From the NCBI GenBank assembly GCA_946699065.1, contig CAMPDV010000119.1:372001-436000 (forward strand): 64,000 bases of DNA, written 5' to 3'. Origin of the DNA: Loxodes magnus. Its lineage: Eukaryota > Ciliophora > Karyorelictea > Loxodida > Loxodidae. Each line of letters opens with the position of its first letter. Position 1 is the stretch's first letter. This document shows positions 1-11,975 of the stretch, one piece after another. Position numbers and translations under genes: made by a program. Below the pieces are notes generated by a model. The model searched no databases, had not been told where the DNA came from, and was given only the letters and a program-made list of their open reading frames with translations.

Positions 1-1245
1 AACTAAGTCTAAAATTTTAAAAATACTTAGATATGTATCTTATAATAAATTGTGCTAACATAAGCCAAATCTTATCTTATGAAAGCATCTATTTTTAGTT
101 TTAGCTGAAAAGTTAAAAACTTTCTTTGTTTATGTGGGAATTTGGCTATCTTTAAAAGAAATAATATGAATTTAGTTTAATCTAGTCTACGTTTATTAAG
201 CTTAAGAGATGATATAAAGGAATTATATTCCTTACCCAGTTTTTAAGTATCTTTTGTAAATATTTTTCTTCCACTTCGTCTTTTAGAATTTTTCTTATAT
301 AAAAATATTTGTCCTTGTGCAGAAATAAATAATAAAGTCTCTTTTATAAAGTGAATTAAAAAGAAATTTAAGTTTGAATTAGTTTTTTAGCCTTGCTTAA
401 AAATAGCTTTTTCATTTTTTGGTTTAGCTTAATATCAACTTATGAAAATTAGCAAGCATTAATAACTTGAATGATACACTAAAAATAATTAATCTTGACT
501 TAAGATTTTTGGTGGGTAAAAGCCATATCACCAAAATTCTGATGCTTCATATCCAATAATATTGATTTAAAATAATTCCTGATGATTTAAGCTTTCAAAA
601 ATGGAAAAAATAGAATCAATTCTACCATTGAAATATAATTCCGGGAATTATCAAAACCTTTTAAATAATTTAAACTAATGAATATAAAAGCAAAGCAGAA
701 GCAGCATTAATTAATTATCTCATTTGTACAATTTATTATATAAATTAGGGCTAAATTGTTCTTTGATAGTTTTAAAATTGCTTTATTTATAAATGAACTT
801 CCTGTTTGAATTTAAGATGATATAAATATTACTATCAAAATAAGCAATATTTAAGCTTCTCATATCTTTAAAACATTTTAATTACATTAAAATCTAGACT
901 ATCACCTGTTAATAGTTATTAAACTTGTAACTTGAAATTAAAAGGTAAATAAATTTGATAATAGATCATTATTTTTGAAGATAATAAGCCGATTGCTAAA
1001 TAGTAAAAAGTATATAGAAAAAGTATTATATATCTTAATTTTAATGTTTAACTTAAATTTCTATAAAGTTATTAAACATATCGGCTTCATTCTTAGTATT
1101 AGGAACTCTCTTACTCACATTCTTCTTAATCAGATAAATGTTATTTCGAAAAATGCTAATTTTCACCTTCATTCTAAAAATCTGACTGAGCTTCTATTTC
1201 TATTTTAATATTCTAAACCATATTTTGCAAATCATTCAAGTTATT
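1..1245. other. AT-rich stretch, no gene seen
   Basis: Both strands were read with TAA/TAG as Gln and TGA as Trp or stop. No conserved motif, signal peptide or consistent coding composition was found. A short plus-strand frame at 975-1208 is not convincing. The 3' end of the minus-strand repeat gene begins at 1246. Confidence 0.6.
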
Positions 1246-2674
1246 TCATAAATCAGTATGATTCAAAAAGGTCTCAGATTACAAATCTTTTTAGAATGAG
1301 ATAATGTTTCTAATATTAATTTCCATGTCCTTTATTTTTTGGATGGTTGAGTTATTTTAATACTATAATTCTTAATTTTACGTCTATAATTTTTCTATCT
1401 CGCTTCTATTTTAATTTTACTCTTTTTGTATAAATTCCTTGAGATCTTTAAATTAAATTTTCATCTACTCTTGGATTGACTATTCAAATCTTTCTGAAAA
1501 CTCTCTATAGTTTCCTTCCTTATAGTTTTTATAAATTATTCTTAGGAATTTGCATCAAATAAAAATTATTATTATCAATGTAAAGATATTCAAAGGGAAA
1601 GTTTATTTTAAGACTCTATAGCCTTTCAAAAATAAACTTTCAATATTATCATAATTATCTCTAAATCCTGCAAAGATTTAAGTTTATATTTTTTATATTC
1701 ATTCCGTAAATCCATTTGATGAGTTTTCTTAATGAAATTCTTAAGGATTATAAGTAGTTTTACTTTCGTTTTATGATTATTAAGTTTAATTTTCAACTTG
1801 ATCAGTTTTATATAAACTTTCATTTGGTTTTTATTAGTTAGTTGTATCTTTAATTTAAATAAGTTTCAACTAATTATCTATACAGTCATTATCTGATCTT
1901 TTCTAGCAAGAACTACTTTCATTTTAAACTTTTTCCTAATTTCTTGTTTCATTTTATGGTTATTAAGTTTAATTATCAACTTATCTGGTTTCGTTCATAC
2001 TTTCATTTTGTTTTTATTAGTCAGTTGTCTCTTTAATTTTAATTTATTTTAACTCATTATCCATATAATCGTTACTTGATCTTTTCTATTATTAACTACT
2101 TTCATTTTAAACTTTTTCCTAGTTTCTTGTTTCATTTTATGGTTATTAAGTTTAATTATCAACTTATCTGGTTTCGTTCATACTTTCATTTTGTTTTTAT
2201 TAGTTAGTTGTCTAATTCATATTAATATATTGAAATTAATTATCTATTTAACCGCCATTAGATCTTTTCTATTATTAACTACTTTCGTTTTAAACTTTTT
2301 CCTAATTTCTTGTTTCATTTTATGGTTATTAAGTTTAATTATCAACTTATCTGGTTTCGTTCATACATTTTATTTTGTTTTTATTAGTTAGTTGTCTAAT
2401 TCATATTAATATATTGAAATTAATTATCTATTTAACCGCCATTAGATCTTTTCTATTATTAACTACTTTCGTTTTAAACTTTTTCAGATTTTTCAATTTC
2501 ATTTTATGACTTCACTTAGCTACTATTCGTATCTTTTTGGTTATCCTTATTTTATTTTTTCTTATCTTATTAAACTTTATCTTTTTATTCTTTCTTATTA
2601 TTTTATTCTTATTGATTTTTTGAACTTACTAAGCAAATAATCAATAAGACAATCACAATCTATAGCGATTTCAT
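1246..2674 (-). CDS. Secreted/type I membrane protein with 61-residue Gln/Asn-rich tandem repeats
   Basis: No family is recognised. Read with the karyorelict code and one 16-nt intron (2351-2366), the gene encodes about 470 residues. The N terminus MKSLQIVIVLLIICLVSS is a clear signal peptide. A Lys/Gln/Asn-rich stretch follows, then about four copies of a 61-residue repeat (183 bp each, residues about 57-300) containing patterns such as NETRQ, DNQTQQ and NQEKVQNESS. Near residue 355 a hydrophobic segment (PLNIFTLIIIIFIWCKF) looks like a membrane span. The last 95 residues are a charged coiled coil (EQMKIQFKDLKEFIQKEQNQ). Two in-frame TGA codons (1699-1701 and 1555-1557) read as Trp, the second at the end of the membrane span, and TGA at 1246-1248 is the stop. 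Most Gln codons are TAA/TAG. The layout suggests a surface or secretory-granule protein, which is an inference. It could instead be a decaying gene if the intron is not spliced. Confidence 0.75.
1755..2507. repeat. 183-bp tandem repeat, about four copies, coding
   Basis: The marker ggttattaagtttaatta recurs with its GG at 1958, 2141 and 2324, a spacing of exactly 183 bp. A diverged copy lies one period further left near 1775. The two right-hand copies are almost identical over long stretches, while the leftmost and rightmost edges are degenerate. As 183 is 61 codons, the array stays in frame within the minus-strand gene, except for a 1-bp length difference at about 2367-2380. Confidence 0.9.
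2351..2366 (-). other. Predicted 16-nt intron inside a repeat unit
   Basis: On the minus strand the sequence is GTATGAACGAAACCAG. Removing it exactly compensates a 1-bp insertion just upstream and restores the repeat frame (QKQN-KI-QVDNQTQQ). The same 16-mer occurs in other repeat copies, where it must stay in the exon to keep the frame. Splicing of this copy is inferred from frame only. Confidence 0.5.
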
Positions 2675-4068
2675 TTTTTTATAATTTAGAATTAATTTTA
2701 TTTAAATTCTGGCTTTCATTATAATTCTTTTATATCGAAAATAATTTCTGAGCACACTCTTATCTAGTTTACTTATTATAATTTAGGTTTTATAAAGAAA
2801 ATAGTTAGTTAGCTTTATTTATATATTTCTTTTAAAATTAGCTTATTATATTTAGTAGCTGCTTAGAATTATCTAAAGCAAAGGAAGTTTATCTGATAGT
2901 GCTAAGATAGCCTTATTTTATTTAGCTGTGAGATATTCTTATTTTATATATTTGGATGTATTTTTCTATTTTATTTATAGCTCTTTACTTAGATAGTTAA
3001 ACCGTAGATTTTATCGTTAAACAGTAAATTAAGATTCAGCCAATGAAATTTTTTTCTGATTAAAATTAATAATGAAACATATTTAATTAAAATTCTAACG
3101 ATAAATTATAGAGTGTGGGGTAGAATCGCCATATTTTGAGATTTAGTGGAAGTGGATTATAAAGCACCTGATTAGTTTTGATTATTTTTGTCTTTCTCTA
3201 TTTAAAATCATTATGTTTTAATGTTTTAGTCTGAAGCATCTATTGTTTAAATAATAAAAAGATACTATAAAATTGTCTATAGTGCATATACAAAACTTTT
3301 TCTATCTTATGAAAAAATAAAATTTTAATATCTATTTAATTTTAGCATTACATAGCATGTAGATATAGCAAGAGATAAAATTCCAAATTTATATCTCTTT
3401 CAAGGTAATAAAGGCTAATAAAATATTTCTTTTATAGAGAAGCTAGGTTATTTATAAGATAAACCTCAATTTATCTCACTTTAAACCTCAAAATAGCATT
3501 TCATCAATTACTTTATTATTACCATATATTTTAACTATAATGAGACTAAATGATTTTAATTTTTCTATATAATCTATCTAACCCTATGCCTCCTTATTCT
3601 AGAAAAAATGTTTTATATTTGTGAATCTTATTATAACGCTAAACTTAATTACTTCATTGATGATAAATCAATAGCAATTTATCTTAAGTTTGGAGTTCGA
3701 AACTGTTGATTAAAGAAAACTCTTCTTGGAAAAATTTTAATTAATTTGTAGGAATATTTTCGTAATCTTTTACATCTAAACTTTTTAATTTAAAATTTAT
3801 TTTAGTACTAGGAAGGCAGAGAATTTGCTATATCTTAATCATTTTGTCTATAAAATTTGTAGAAACTAGAAACGATTAATTAAACAATAGAACGAAAGTT
3901 TATCCTGAACCAGTATGAAAGAAAAGTTTGAATGAGTAGGTCGTAAATTAAAGCATCCAATTTGATGAACTTATAGAGATAAAATTTCCAGCTGATTATA
4001 ATTTAAGGGTATTGAATTGAAATTAATCTTAGAAATAACTAAATAAATAACTATTTCAGTCTCTATGA
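2675..4068. other. Intergenic AT-rich, nothing recognised
   Basis: This 1.4-kb spacer separates two divergent genes. A slightly GC-richer patch lies at about 3110-3175, but I could not fit it to a tRNA or snRNA. Any promoters of both flanking genes would lie here; no defined element is visible. Confidence 0.5.
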
Positions 4069-4866
4069 ATGTTTAGATAAATGATTATATTTTATTTAAT
4101 TCAAATAGTGATATCCCAGACTGCTTAAGAATAAATCTAATGCCCAATTTGAAAGTGTATTACATATAAAGATTTTCACTGCTTTGCCTATGACGAGTCT
4201 GCTAATGTTGTAATGTCTTAATTTCTCTGTTATAACTATCAGTATTGTGTACTTAGTGAGTTTTTTGAGGGATAAAATATAGGAAAATGTCATAATTAGA
4301 TATCTGATGAAGATGTTTCAGTATCAGTTTATAATCAGCTTAAAATAAAATATTGCATTGGAGTCAATTTTTCCTAAATTCTTGATTGCTCTTTGATAAA
4401 CGAAGATTAGGAACTATCAGGGCTATCTGACTATTAAGAGTGTAAATCTGATCATGAATGCGCTTCTAAAAAGTGTGGATGTACTCCAAGTGCTTCTTCG
4501 TCAGGAAGATGCACAACTAGTTACTAAGATGCAGCATACTTATAACTAAAAAACCATATCTGCAATTCTACTGAATTGTAAAAATAATAACAAGCTGAGT
4601 GGTGAAAGAAAGCATGCATTTTACACATTTCAGCATAACTTGGACATATAATGAAAGGAGTAGAAATGAATTATAATTAGCTTCCGTGCTTGAAGTATTT
4701 CTAGGACTATAGATTTTATAAACTTTAAACGAAAAACGAAATCTGGTGAACTCCATATGTAGTACCAATCATGTTAGTTCTTATAATACTTTGCTATCTA
4801 GGAGTTAGACCTTATGAGAAAGATTTTAGAAAAAAGAAAGAGGAGTATTCAAAAAAGCAATTTTGA
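4069..4866 (+). CDS. Cysteine-rich type I membrane protein
   Basis: The frame encodes 265 residues. The N terminus MFRQMIIFYLIQIVISQTAQ is a signal peptide. The ectodomain is rich in Cys, with spaced motifs such as CPIWKC, HCF, LCYNYQYC, KYC, DCS and the tight block ECKSDHECASKKCGCT. This resembles the EGF-like or growth-factor-receptor-like Cys repeats common in ciliate surface proteins. A single membrane span (VVPIMLVLIILCYLGV, about residues 230-247) is followed by a basic 18-residue tail rich in Lys/Glu. In-frame TGA codons give Trp in CPIWKC, EWWKK and EIWWTP; the WW pair sits just before the membrane span, where aromatic residues are expected. The stop is TGA at 4864-4866. The start was chosen because it gives the signal peptide. 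No specific orthologue is recognised; the role is probably cell-surface adhesion or sensing (inference). Confidence 0.8.
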
Positions 4867-5391
4867 GGGGAAAATTTAAATTTAAGTATTTAATAAAGTT
4901 AAATCTATCAAAATACGATGTATCTACTTTTCCTTTTATATTTGGATATAGAATCGGATCTTAAATGATGATCTATTATTTTAAATAGACTTAACTTCAA
5001 TTTAGTTATAAAACTCTCAGTTAAAAATTCATTTTACAAAATTATACAAAGAAATGAAAGGTACTTTTGGATATTGATTTAAACAATAAATATTATAATA
5101 ATAAAATCTTAATTAAATAGTTCATTTTAAGATATTTTATATTTCTAGACAAGATTGGCTATTTAGCTGTTTATAATGAATTAAGCTTTAATGAAAAAAG
5201 ATTTAATTTTTGCTTGTTTTTAATCATTATAGATTAAGTATTGATAAATATTTAATTAGCATTATATTATATATAAGCAATAAATATCATAATTATATAT
5301 AATCCTTCTTTTAGTAACATAGAAGTTTATATAATTTAAAGTATATCTTAGGGCTTTTTATTTTAGAGGTTAATCTTATATTATTTACATT
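4867..5391. other. Intergenic, nothing seen
   Basis: This AT-rich spacer lies between the 3' ends of two convergent genes. No coding signal or RNA structure was recognised. Confidence 0.45.
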
Positions 5392-6894
5392 TCATGAGTA
5401 AGCTTATTTATGCTTATTAGTGTTATTCTTTTCTGAAAGCTATTTTAAATTTGTCTTTCTAAACGTTTTTTATTTATTAGTCTTATTCTTTAATAGAATA
5501 ATCCATTTATCTCTTCTATTTCTACGTAAGTTAATCATATATTATAATATATATACATGCCAATTTTAACGCCAATGATTCATAGTCTCCTTCTTATGAC
5601 TTACTAATCTATTGATTTTAATAAATAATAAAGATAAAATACCTTATAAAATAAATAATGCACTAACATATTAGTTTTTAAGTATTTATTTTTTGAATTT
5701 TTCATCTTTAAAAAATATTTCTTCGTTCATAGGAGGTTTCTCAAAGTACTAATAATCTATGCTCTTTACTCTCTTATTTATTTGCTTTTAAATTAATGCG
5801 TTTCGTTATGTTTGAGAATAATGCTAAATTCATTCTAGCTGAACCTTTTTGTGTCCAACTTTATCTACTACCTAGAGTTCAGAATCAAATTTAGAAGTTC
5901 CTTTCAAAAAAATATCCTCAATTTGAGTATGTATTTTAGGCAATGGTTTCAGCTTTTTTTATTTGTAGTAATTGCTAGATGTAATTCCACCTTAGGTATG
6001 AAACCCTGGTTTTCTAATGACTGTAATGGGAGGTATTTCTCTGATGTAAAAAGGCTGAAATAATTCAGCATTTATTGGGACAAATGTTTATTGGCTTTTA
6101 TTAAATTTGTTTCTCCTGAGATTAAATTACCAGTAGTTAGGGTTCTTTTGTTCATGCATCTGTTTACTTACTCAATCACATTCTTCTAACTTCTATCTAT
6201 ATTATTAATTTGCAAATATAAGTACTTTTTAAGGCTCTTTATGTAACTTATTCTATATCTTTTTACTTAATTTTTCTCATTTTTATAGTTCTGTCTAGTA
6301 TTTTTCTAGAATCTTAAATTATAATGATCCATCATTTTCTTCACTTTAGTTTCTTTATTTCTTATAATCTGCAATTCGTTAATGTATCTTAACCGTATCA
6401 TTTTCATTTGAGTAATCTTACTTAGAAAATGTTCTTCTATTGTTAAGTAAATTGAATGAGTTTGAGCGTTGAAGATTTGTGGTTGTTTTTGAAAATGTTT
6501 TCTTTTCTCATTCTTCCACTTTCAAATTTTCATGAGCACTTTATTAAATATTTATATGATTTTCTAAAGCTGTCTCAAACTGATCAACTGATCCTACTAT
6601 GCTTCATTTAATTAAATCTCCATATTCATCATATTATGGTCCCTTCTGTTAATCCATCGTACTTATCTTATTCGAAAACCGTACTTATGTTTAAGGAACT
6701 AAAAACTCAAAGGGTTTTGATTCAAGTGCTCAATCTGCTTCAAGAGTACCAGGTATTTGAGGACAAAAAATATTAGGTTTCTACATTTTCTTAGCTAGCA
6801 GAACTTTCTTATTATTCTTTTATACTGGAGATGCATCTAAAGACCTAGCAATCTTTCTTCTTAGTTTTATTATCTTTTTCTTTTGTTCAGACAT
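5392..6894 (-). CDS. Hypothetical charged protein, uncertain C terminus
   Basis: The start MSEQKKKIIKLRRKIARSL opens a continuous minus-strand frame with no frame break. The protein is basic and charged, with no signal peptide or membrane span, a phosphosite-like Ser/Asn stretch (TTTNLQRSNSFNLLNNRR) and short coiled-coil-like segments. It contains segments such as PQYDEYGDLIKWSIVGSVDQFE and PLPKIHTQIEDIFLKGTSKF that look conserved, but I do not recognise a family. TGA at 5830-5832 would end the protein after 354 residues. The codons beyond it (RVKSIDYQYFEKPPMNEEIFF) still look strongly coding to about 5690, so I read that TGA as Trp. The next in-frame TGA is at 5392-5394, but 5395-5680 looks non-coding, so an undetected intron or an earlier stop is likely. 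Confidence 0.7.
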
Positions 6895-8118
6895 TATTAG
6901 GAAATACCAATTACATTAAGCAGTTAGATTAAATACTCTAGAATAACTTATTTTATATAATTAAAATTATTGATATCTTTATTAGCTTGTTGTTATTTCA
7001 CTAAGAGTAATAAGATCAAAAATGAGCCTTTATTTTAAAAGGCTATTATTGCCTTTCAAATTAATCTCTATTAGCTTGCTTTTATTACTAATATTGATTT
7101 ATTTATATTATCCTTTAGCTATTATAGAGCTGAATTTTCTTGATAAAACTTCATTCTAATAATATCTTCGATTGCAGATAATAGGGGAATCCAACTACAC
7201 ATTTCACAACTGAATTAAAAAGATAGTTCTTTAATGTTAAATGACTAATAAATAGTTTGCTTTAAGCTTACTATCAAGTTTATTTTTAATTACGTAATCT
7301 ATTTCAATTATTAGCTTTACCCTTTTTGTATCTTATTTTAAAATTTTGTACCTTCTCAAAAGCTTTCTCTTAAGAACTTAAGCTTAACTATATTAAAGTT
7401 AAAATGAAATAAGAAGATTATGTTTTAATTAGCTAATATCACTGATTTCATTCCTTAATTTTAACTTTAGGATACTTCTAAACGAATATCTTTATTTGTT
7501 CATATTAGTCTACAGTAATTTATAGAGCAAGCTAGCTAGCTTTGCTTATTAATAAGAATTAGCATTTAATAAGTACATTTTGCTTTAGAAACATATATCT
7601 TTTCTTTAATTACCTCACAACTACTTTCTACATCTAAAAAGCTTACTCTGATCTATTAGTTACCAAAACAATTTATCTCTATAATAACCAATACTTTTAT
7701 AAACGAAGTAGCTTCTCTGACTTAGTCTAAATATTAAATTTAAAGTAAATGATTAGACAAATAAGTTCTATAAGAGTAGAATGGAAATAAAGACATAGTA
7801 AGTGTATAGCAGTAGATTACTAATTATACTATATAACTACATACTTACAGTTATTTTTCTATTAAAATAAGATATTTTCACTTTCAAGTGATTAACATTA
7901 ATTTAGCTTTTCTATTAACACCTAGCACTTTATTCTTTTACTTATACATTCTACTTTGCATACAGTAGCGAATTATATAAACTTGGTTTTAGCATTAGCA
8001 TTGAAGCCCTCTGTCTAATCTGCTATATCTTAAATGATTGGATTGATTTGCAATATAGGAATAAATGACAATAGTCTATTGAAATTAACTGAAAAATAGT
8101 TTTAGTTATAGTATTAAA
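6895..8118. other. Intergenic between divergent genes, nothing recognised
   Basis: This 1.2 kb of AT-rich DNA has many scattered AGCT-containing words. No coding signal was found on either strand. It must contain the upstream regions of both flanking genes. Confidence 0.5.
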
Positions 8119-8871
8119 ATGGATATACCTATGCCATAAGAGGAGTTAAACATATCTGATTATTATTCTCTTATAGCTCCTATTTAAAAGTAGCCATTGT
8201 AAGATTATTCCGAGCAGGTTAAAGAAGAAATATATAAGATTCATAGTATTTATCTAAAATTTACTGAGCCTTTCCCCATAAAAGATGCTAAGGAGGTAAG
8301 CAGGAAAGAGAGAGAAGAGCAGCAAATTATTAATTTAAATAAGCTTACTTATGGAGAAATTGATTTCCTTTCCTTTGCTGAGTGCTTCTTAATGCTTAGC
8401 AAGCATGGAGGACTTAGTGAAGGGGGAATTTTTATGGATCTTGGACATGGATCTGGAAAAGCTCTGTTAAGCGCATCTTTATTGCATAATTTTGAAAGTA
8501 TATATGGAATTGAACTTCTGGAAGGCTTAACATAGCTTTCTCAAAAATAGTACGAATATTACGAAAATAGCTTTGAGGATTTTGTAGGAAGCGAAAACAA
8601 GACTATTAAAAAGGTAAAATGACAAATAACAAGAAGCGACTTTTTATAAGTAGATTGGCCAATGTGCTCCCTTATTTTTGCTAATAGTACTTGCTTTGAT
8701 AGTTAACTAATAAGCCAGCTTTGCGAGAAAGCTAGTAATTAATAAATCGGAACTTTTTTCATCACGCTAACAAAAGACCTGCCTGACAATAAATGGTAAG
8801 TTCTTGAGAGTGACAAGAAAAAAATGAGTTGGGGTGACGCAACAGTATATATTCACAAAAAAGTTTAGTGA
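8119..8871 (+). CDS. DOT1-type histone lysine methyltransferase domain protein
   Basis: A 250-residue protein consisting almost only of a DOT1-type SAM-dependent methyltransferase core. Motif I is MDLGHGSGKALLSASLLH (D107-K114 is the SAM loop), followed by the post-I segment YGIELLEGL. The DOT1 signature ANSTCFD lies at residues 188-194, preceded by the RSDFLQVDWP strand. The end has MSWGDATVYIHKK, as in many protist DOT1-like proteins. By family it would methylate histone H3 at a globular-domain lysine (K79 type) in the nucleus; substrate specificity cannot be read here. It is much shorter than animal or fungal DOT1, with only about 100 residues before the SAM loop and no long extensions. 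TGA at 8620-8622 reads as Trp inside the domain, and TGA at 8869-8871 is the stop. Four Gln codons are TAA/TAG within the first 30 residues. Confidence 0.88.
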
Positions 8872-11800
8872 TTTAAAGAAAGTATCAAACATTTATAATA
8901 TAAATAGATAATTTAACTAACTCTTATCAATCCCCTTCTTTAATACTTCTATAGTCCTTTTTACTAAATACTTGCTTAGTTATTAGCATTTATCAAAGTT
9001 AACTATGTGCTATTAATAATCACTAGACTATTCTCTATATTTTCTAATTACTAAAAATTCTCTGAGGCAATTTTATTGCTCAATTACCATTCATTAAAAT
9101 AGTAATTTGATTACTAGAAGCTATTTCTTAAATCAATAGTTATGGCTATATATCTTTAATCGTTTGCCTGTATTACTATATAAGTATCTTATATTTAAAT
9201 TAATTAATTTATCTTTATTATCAAAGTCTCGTTGGATGTAATTATTTGTTGAGACTAAAGATATAAAAACATATATCATATAAATGAATTAAGTTATAGA
9301 TTACATATAGGATAATTATTAATCTAATAAAGCATTTTAATCAAGCCTCTAAGTTATAAATCTTAGAATATAATTTGAATAGAGAGGTAACATATAATTA
9401 AAGCAAAGCTTTATTATTTAAAATTAGCTATTTAGAAGTTATTCTTTAAATTTAACTAGTTATATTAATTTCTTGCTAAAGCTGCTAAACTTCATTTCTT
9501 ATTAATTAATAAAACAAATTTTTAGCAACTCTCTCTCATTTAAGTAATAGAGAAACTTAATGAGTTTTTAATGTTAATGTTCTACTGATTTTTACTTTAG
9601 CTTATTTTTATTTAGTAGCAAGTAACTGATTAATTGCATGCTAAAATACAAGAAAAAATAGCTTTTTTAAAAGGATTAACTTCAAACTTGTTGTTAAGTA
9701 TTTAAGAAAAGAATAGTACAGTAACATACTATTTATTAATCCCAAAGTCTTAAAGCTTGATAATTATCTACTTATATATTTTTATAAGAGTAATGAATGC
9801 AAGCTTCAATACTCCTTATAAGATTATTTAGCAAAACTAGTTTGTTTTTTATGAAATCATAGCATTATAATACACTAATCCATTTAAATTAATTGGATGT
9901 AAAGATACTTTAGAACATCTAAATGAGCAAATATGATAGATAGCTTAGAAAAGCTAATTTGTAATAGCTATTACCAGCTTACATTATATTAACCATTAAG
10001 TTACTATTAATATAGAATAAAGACTCTAGTAAATTTACCTTAGCATTAAGTAAACTTTTTCTTTATAAATCAAACGTATCTAAAATATTTCAGTTAACTA
10101 AAATGGGATAAATATAAGTTAGTTATTAATGTATAAGATGAAAGGGTTAGCATTTATAAATATTTACTAAGTTACTTTTACTATTTATTGTATGCATTTA
10201 ATTAATGCTATAAAATATAACTCCAAGGAAATTAATTATAAAGCTACTCTAATCACTTTATGGTGATTTATTCTTGCTGAATTTTAATAAGTTACTAATA
10301 GCTAAATATTACTCTCCTAGCTAGTTAAAATAAATAAGTCTAAGCTTTTTATTGATAGAATATTTTCATTCAGCAGAGATAGAACAGCTTTCTTAAATTA
10401 ATATTCCAATAAAAAGATCAATAAATCATAAAAATTCCTAATTAGCTTACTCAAATTAACCTTTATTGAACATAAAAAAAAGCCTATATAAACGCAACAA
10501 TTAACTTTATTTAATTTATTAATATATCTAATATAAAGATTAAAATAAGTATAATATAATTTAAAAAATTTAATTGCGGCAACTAGCAAAATTTTCACAG
10601 CTTATTGTGAAAATTTCTTTATTAGTAATTATAGCAATCAATCTCTTTAATATCTGCTAAGTAAATAAAAACAATTCTCTGAACTATTATTTTTCTTTGT
10701 GCTTTCTTATTTAAATAAGTAAGTTCTATTTTAGTTCTTCTTTTATAATTCTGCTTCTTTCTATTATATATAAATAGTACATCGAAAATCTTAATTGCAA
10801 ATCGATTATTTATAAAATGATAAAATATGAAAAATTGAATAATCTTTACACTTCTTACTTCCTAATTATTTTCACATAATTTATTTCTCTTTTATTTTAA
10901 ATAATCTTCTTATTAATTTTATTTCCGCTATTCCTTTGTTTAAGTATAGCAAATTATATAAGCAGCCTTCATAAAAAGCTATATTATACCTTACATACCA
11001 TATAATTATAGTTTAGTAGAGCTATTATTACTTGATTCTATTAAGAAGGTACTAAATATTAAACTTCTACTCCATCATTTAGTATTTCTTAATAGCCTCT
11101 AAGAAGTAAAAAGTTCTGAATACTCATAGCTAATATACTAATCTGCCTATATTGCTCTTATAGCTATTTTAATGCTAGCCTTTAATAATTATAAACCAGA
11201 TAATCAATGTTTTACTAGTCTTATAATTAAAGCTATTTAATCAGTTGTATTAGAAAAGTTAGCATAACTTTAGAAAGTCTAATAGCAATCAAAAATAGAC
11301 AAGTATGAGAGTTGAGATCTAACTACTAAAAAGGTTCTAGCATGTAGTTAAGATAATAGGTAGCATGTGGCTAATTTAGTTTAAAGTGTATTAATCTTAT
11401 TTTAAGACCTAGTCATGATTAAAACTTATAGTATAGAAATTTAGAACTAAAGCTTATTACAAGAGCTTATGTTTAAATTGATATTTAAGATAAATCAAAC
11501 TATTTATGCTTAAAAGCAGAAATAAATAGAGTCTAGTAACAATTTGGCAATTATAAAGTTGATCATAATTTCTGATTTAAAAGCAAAGAAAACTACTCAT
11601 ATTGATTAGAAAATACTAAAAGCTAAATATATTTGCACATCTTCCAGCCTTAAGACACTGCACAATTAGGCAGATGAATAATAAAAGGAAAAATTGATAA
11701 GTTTGCTAAATTTATAAGTCTGAAAATAATATAAAAGCTACCTAGTGTAATAAAGACAAGCTTATTTGAATAATTAAAATCTTTAATAAAAGTTAAATAT

Positions 11801-11975
11801 TAAATGATTAGTTTCTAAAGTTAAATCTATACCAAATTATATATTATTAATTTAAACACATCTAATTGACGAAATAAGTTAGATATAGAGTTATTGGGTA
11901 ACTTAACCTAATTCTTAAAGATTGTATTATAAGTTTGATAAAAAGTATTGCGTAAAGAATTAATATCTAAATAAT
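8872..11975. other. 3.1-kb AT-rich gene-free stretch
   Basis: I read both strands and found no protein family, signal peptide, tandem repeat or tRNA. The minus-strand frame at 10398-10598 is low-complexity and unsupported. Confidence 0.5.

Noticed and set aside
975..1208. Short plus-strand standard-code open frame
   Set aside because: AT-driven low-complexity composition, no motif, overlaps no coding signal; nothing supports translation.
3110..3175. Small GC-richer patch suggesting an snRNA
   Set aside because: Too short and no conserved snRNA landmark could be matched.
10398..10598. Minus-strand frame in the 9-12 kb desert
   Set aside because: Composition of Lys/Tyr/Leu/Asn equals that of random AT-rich DNA; no context.
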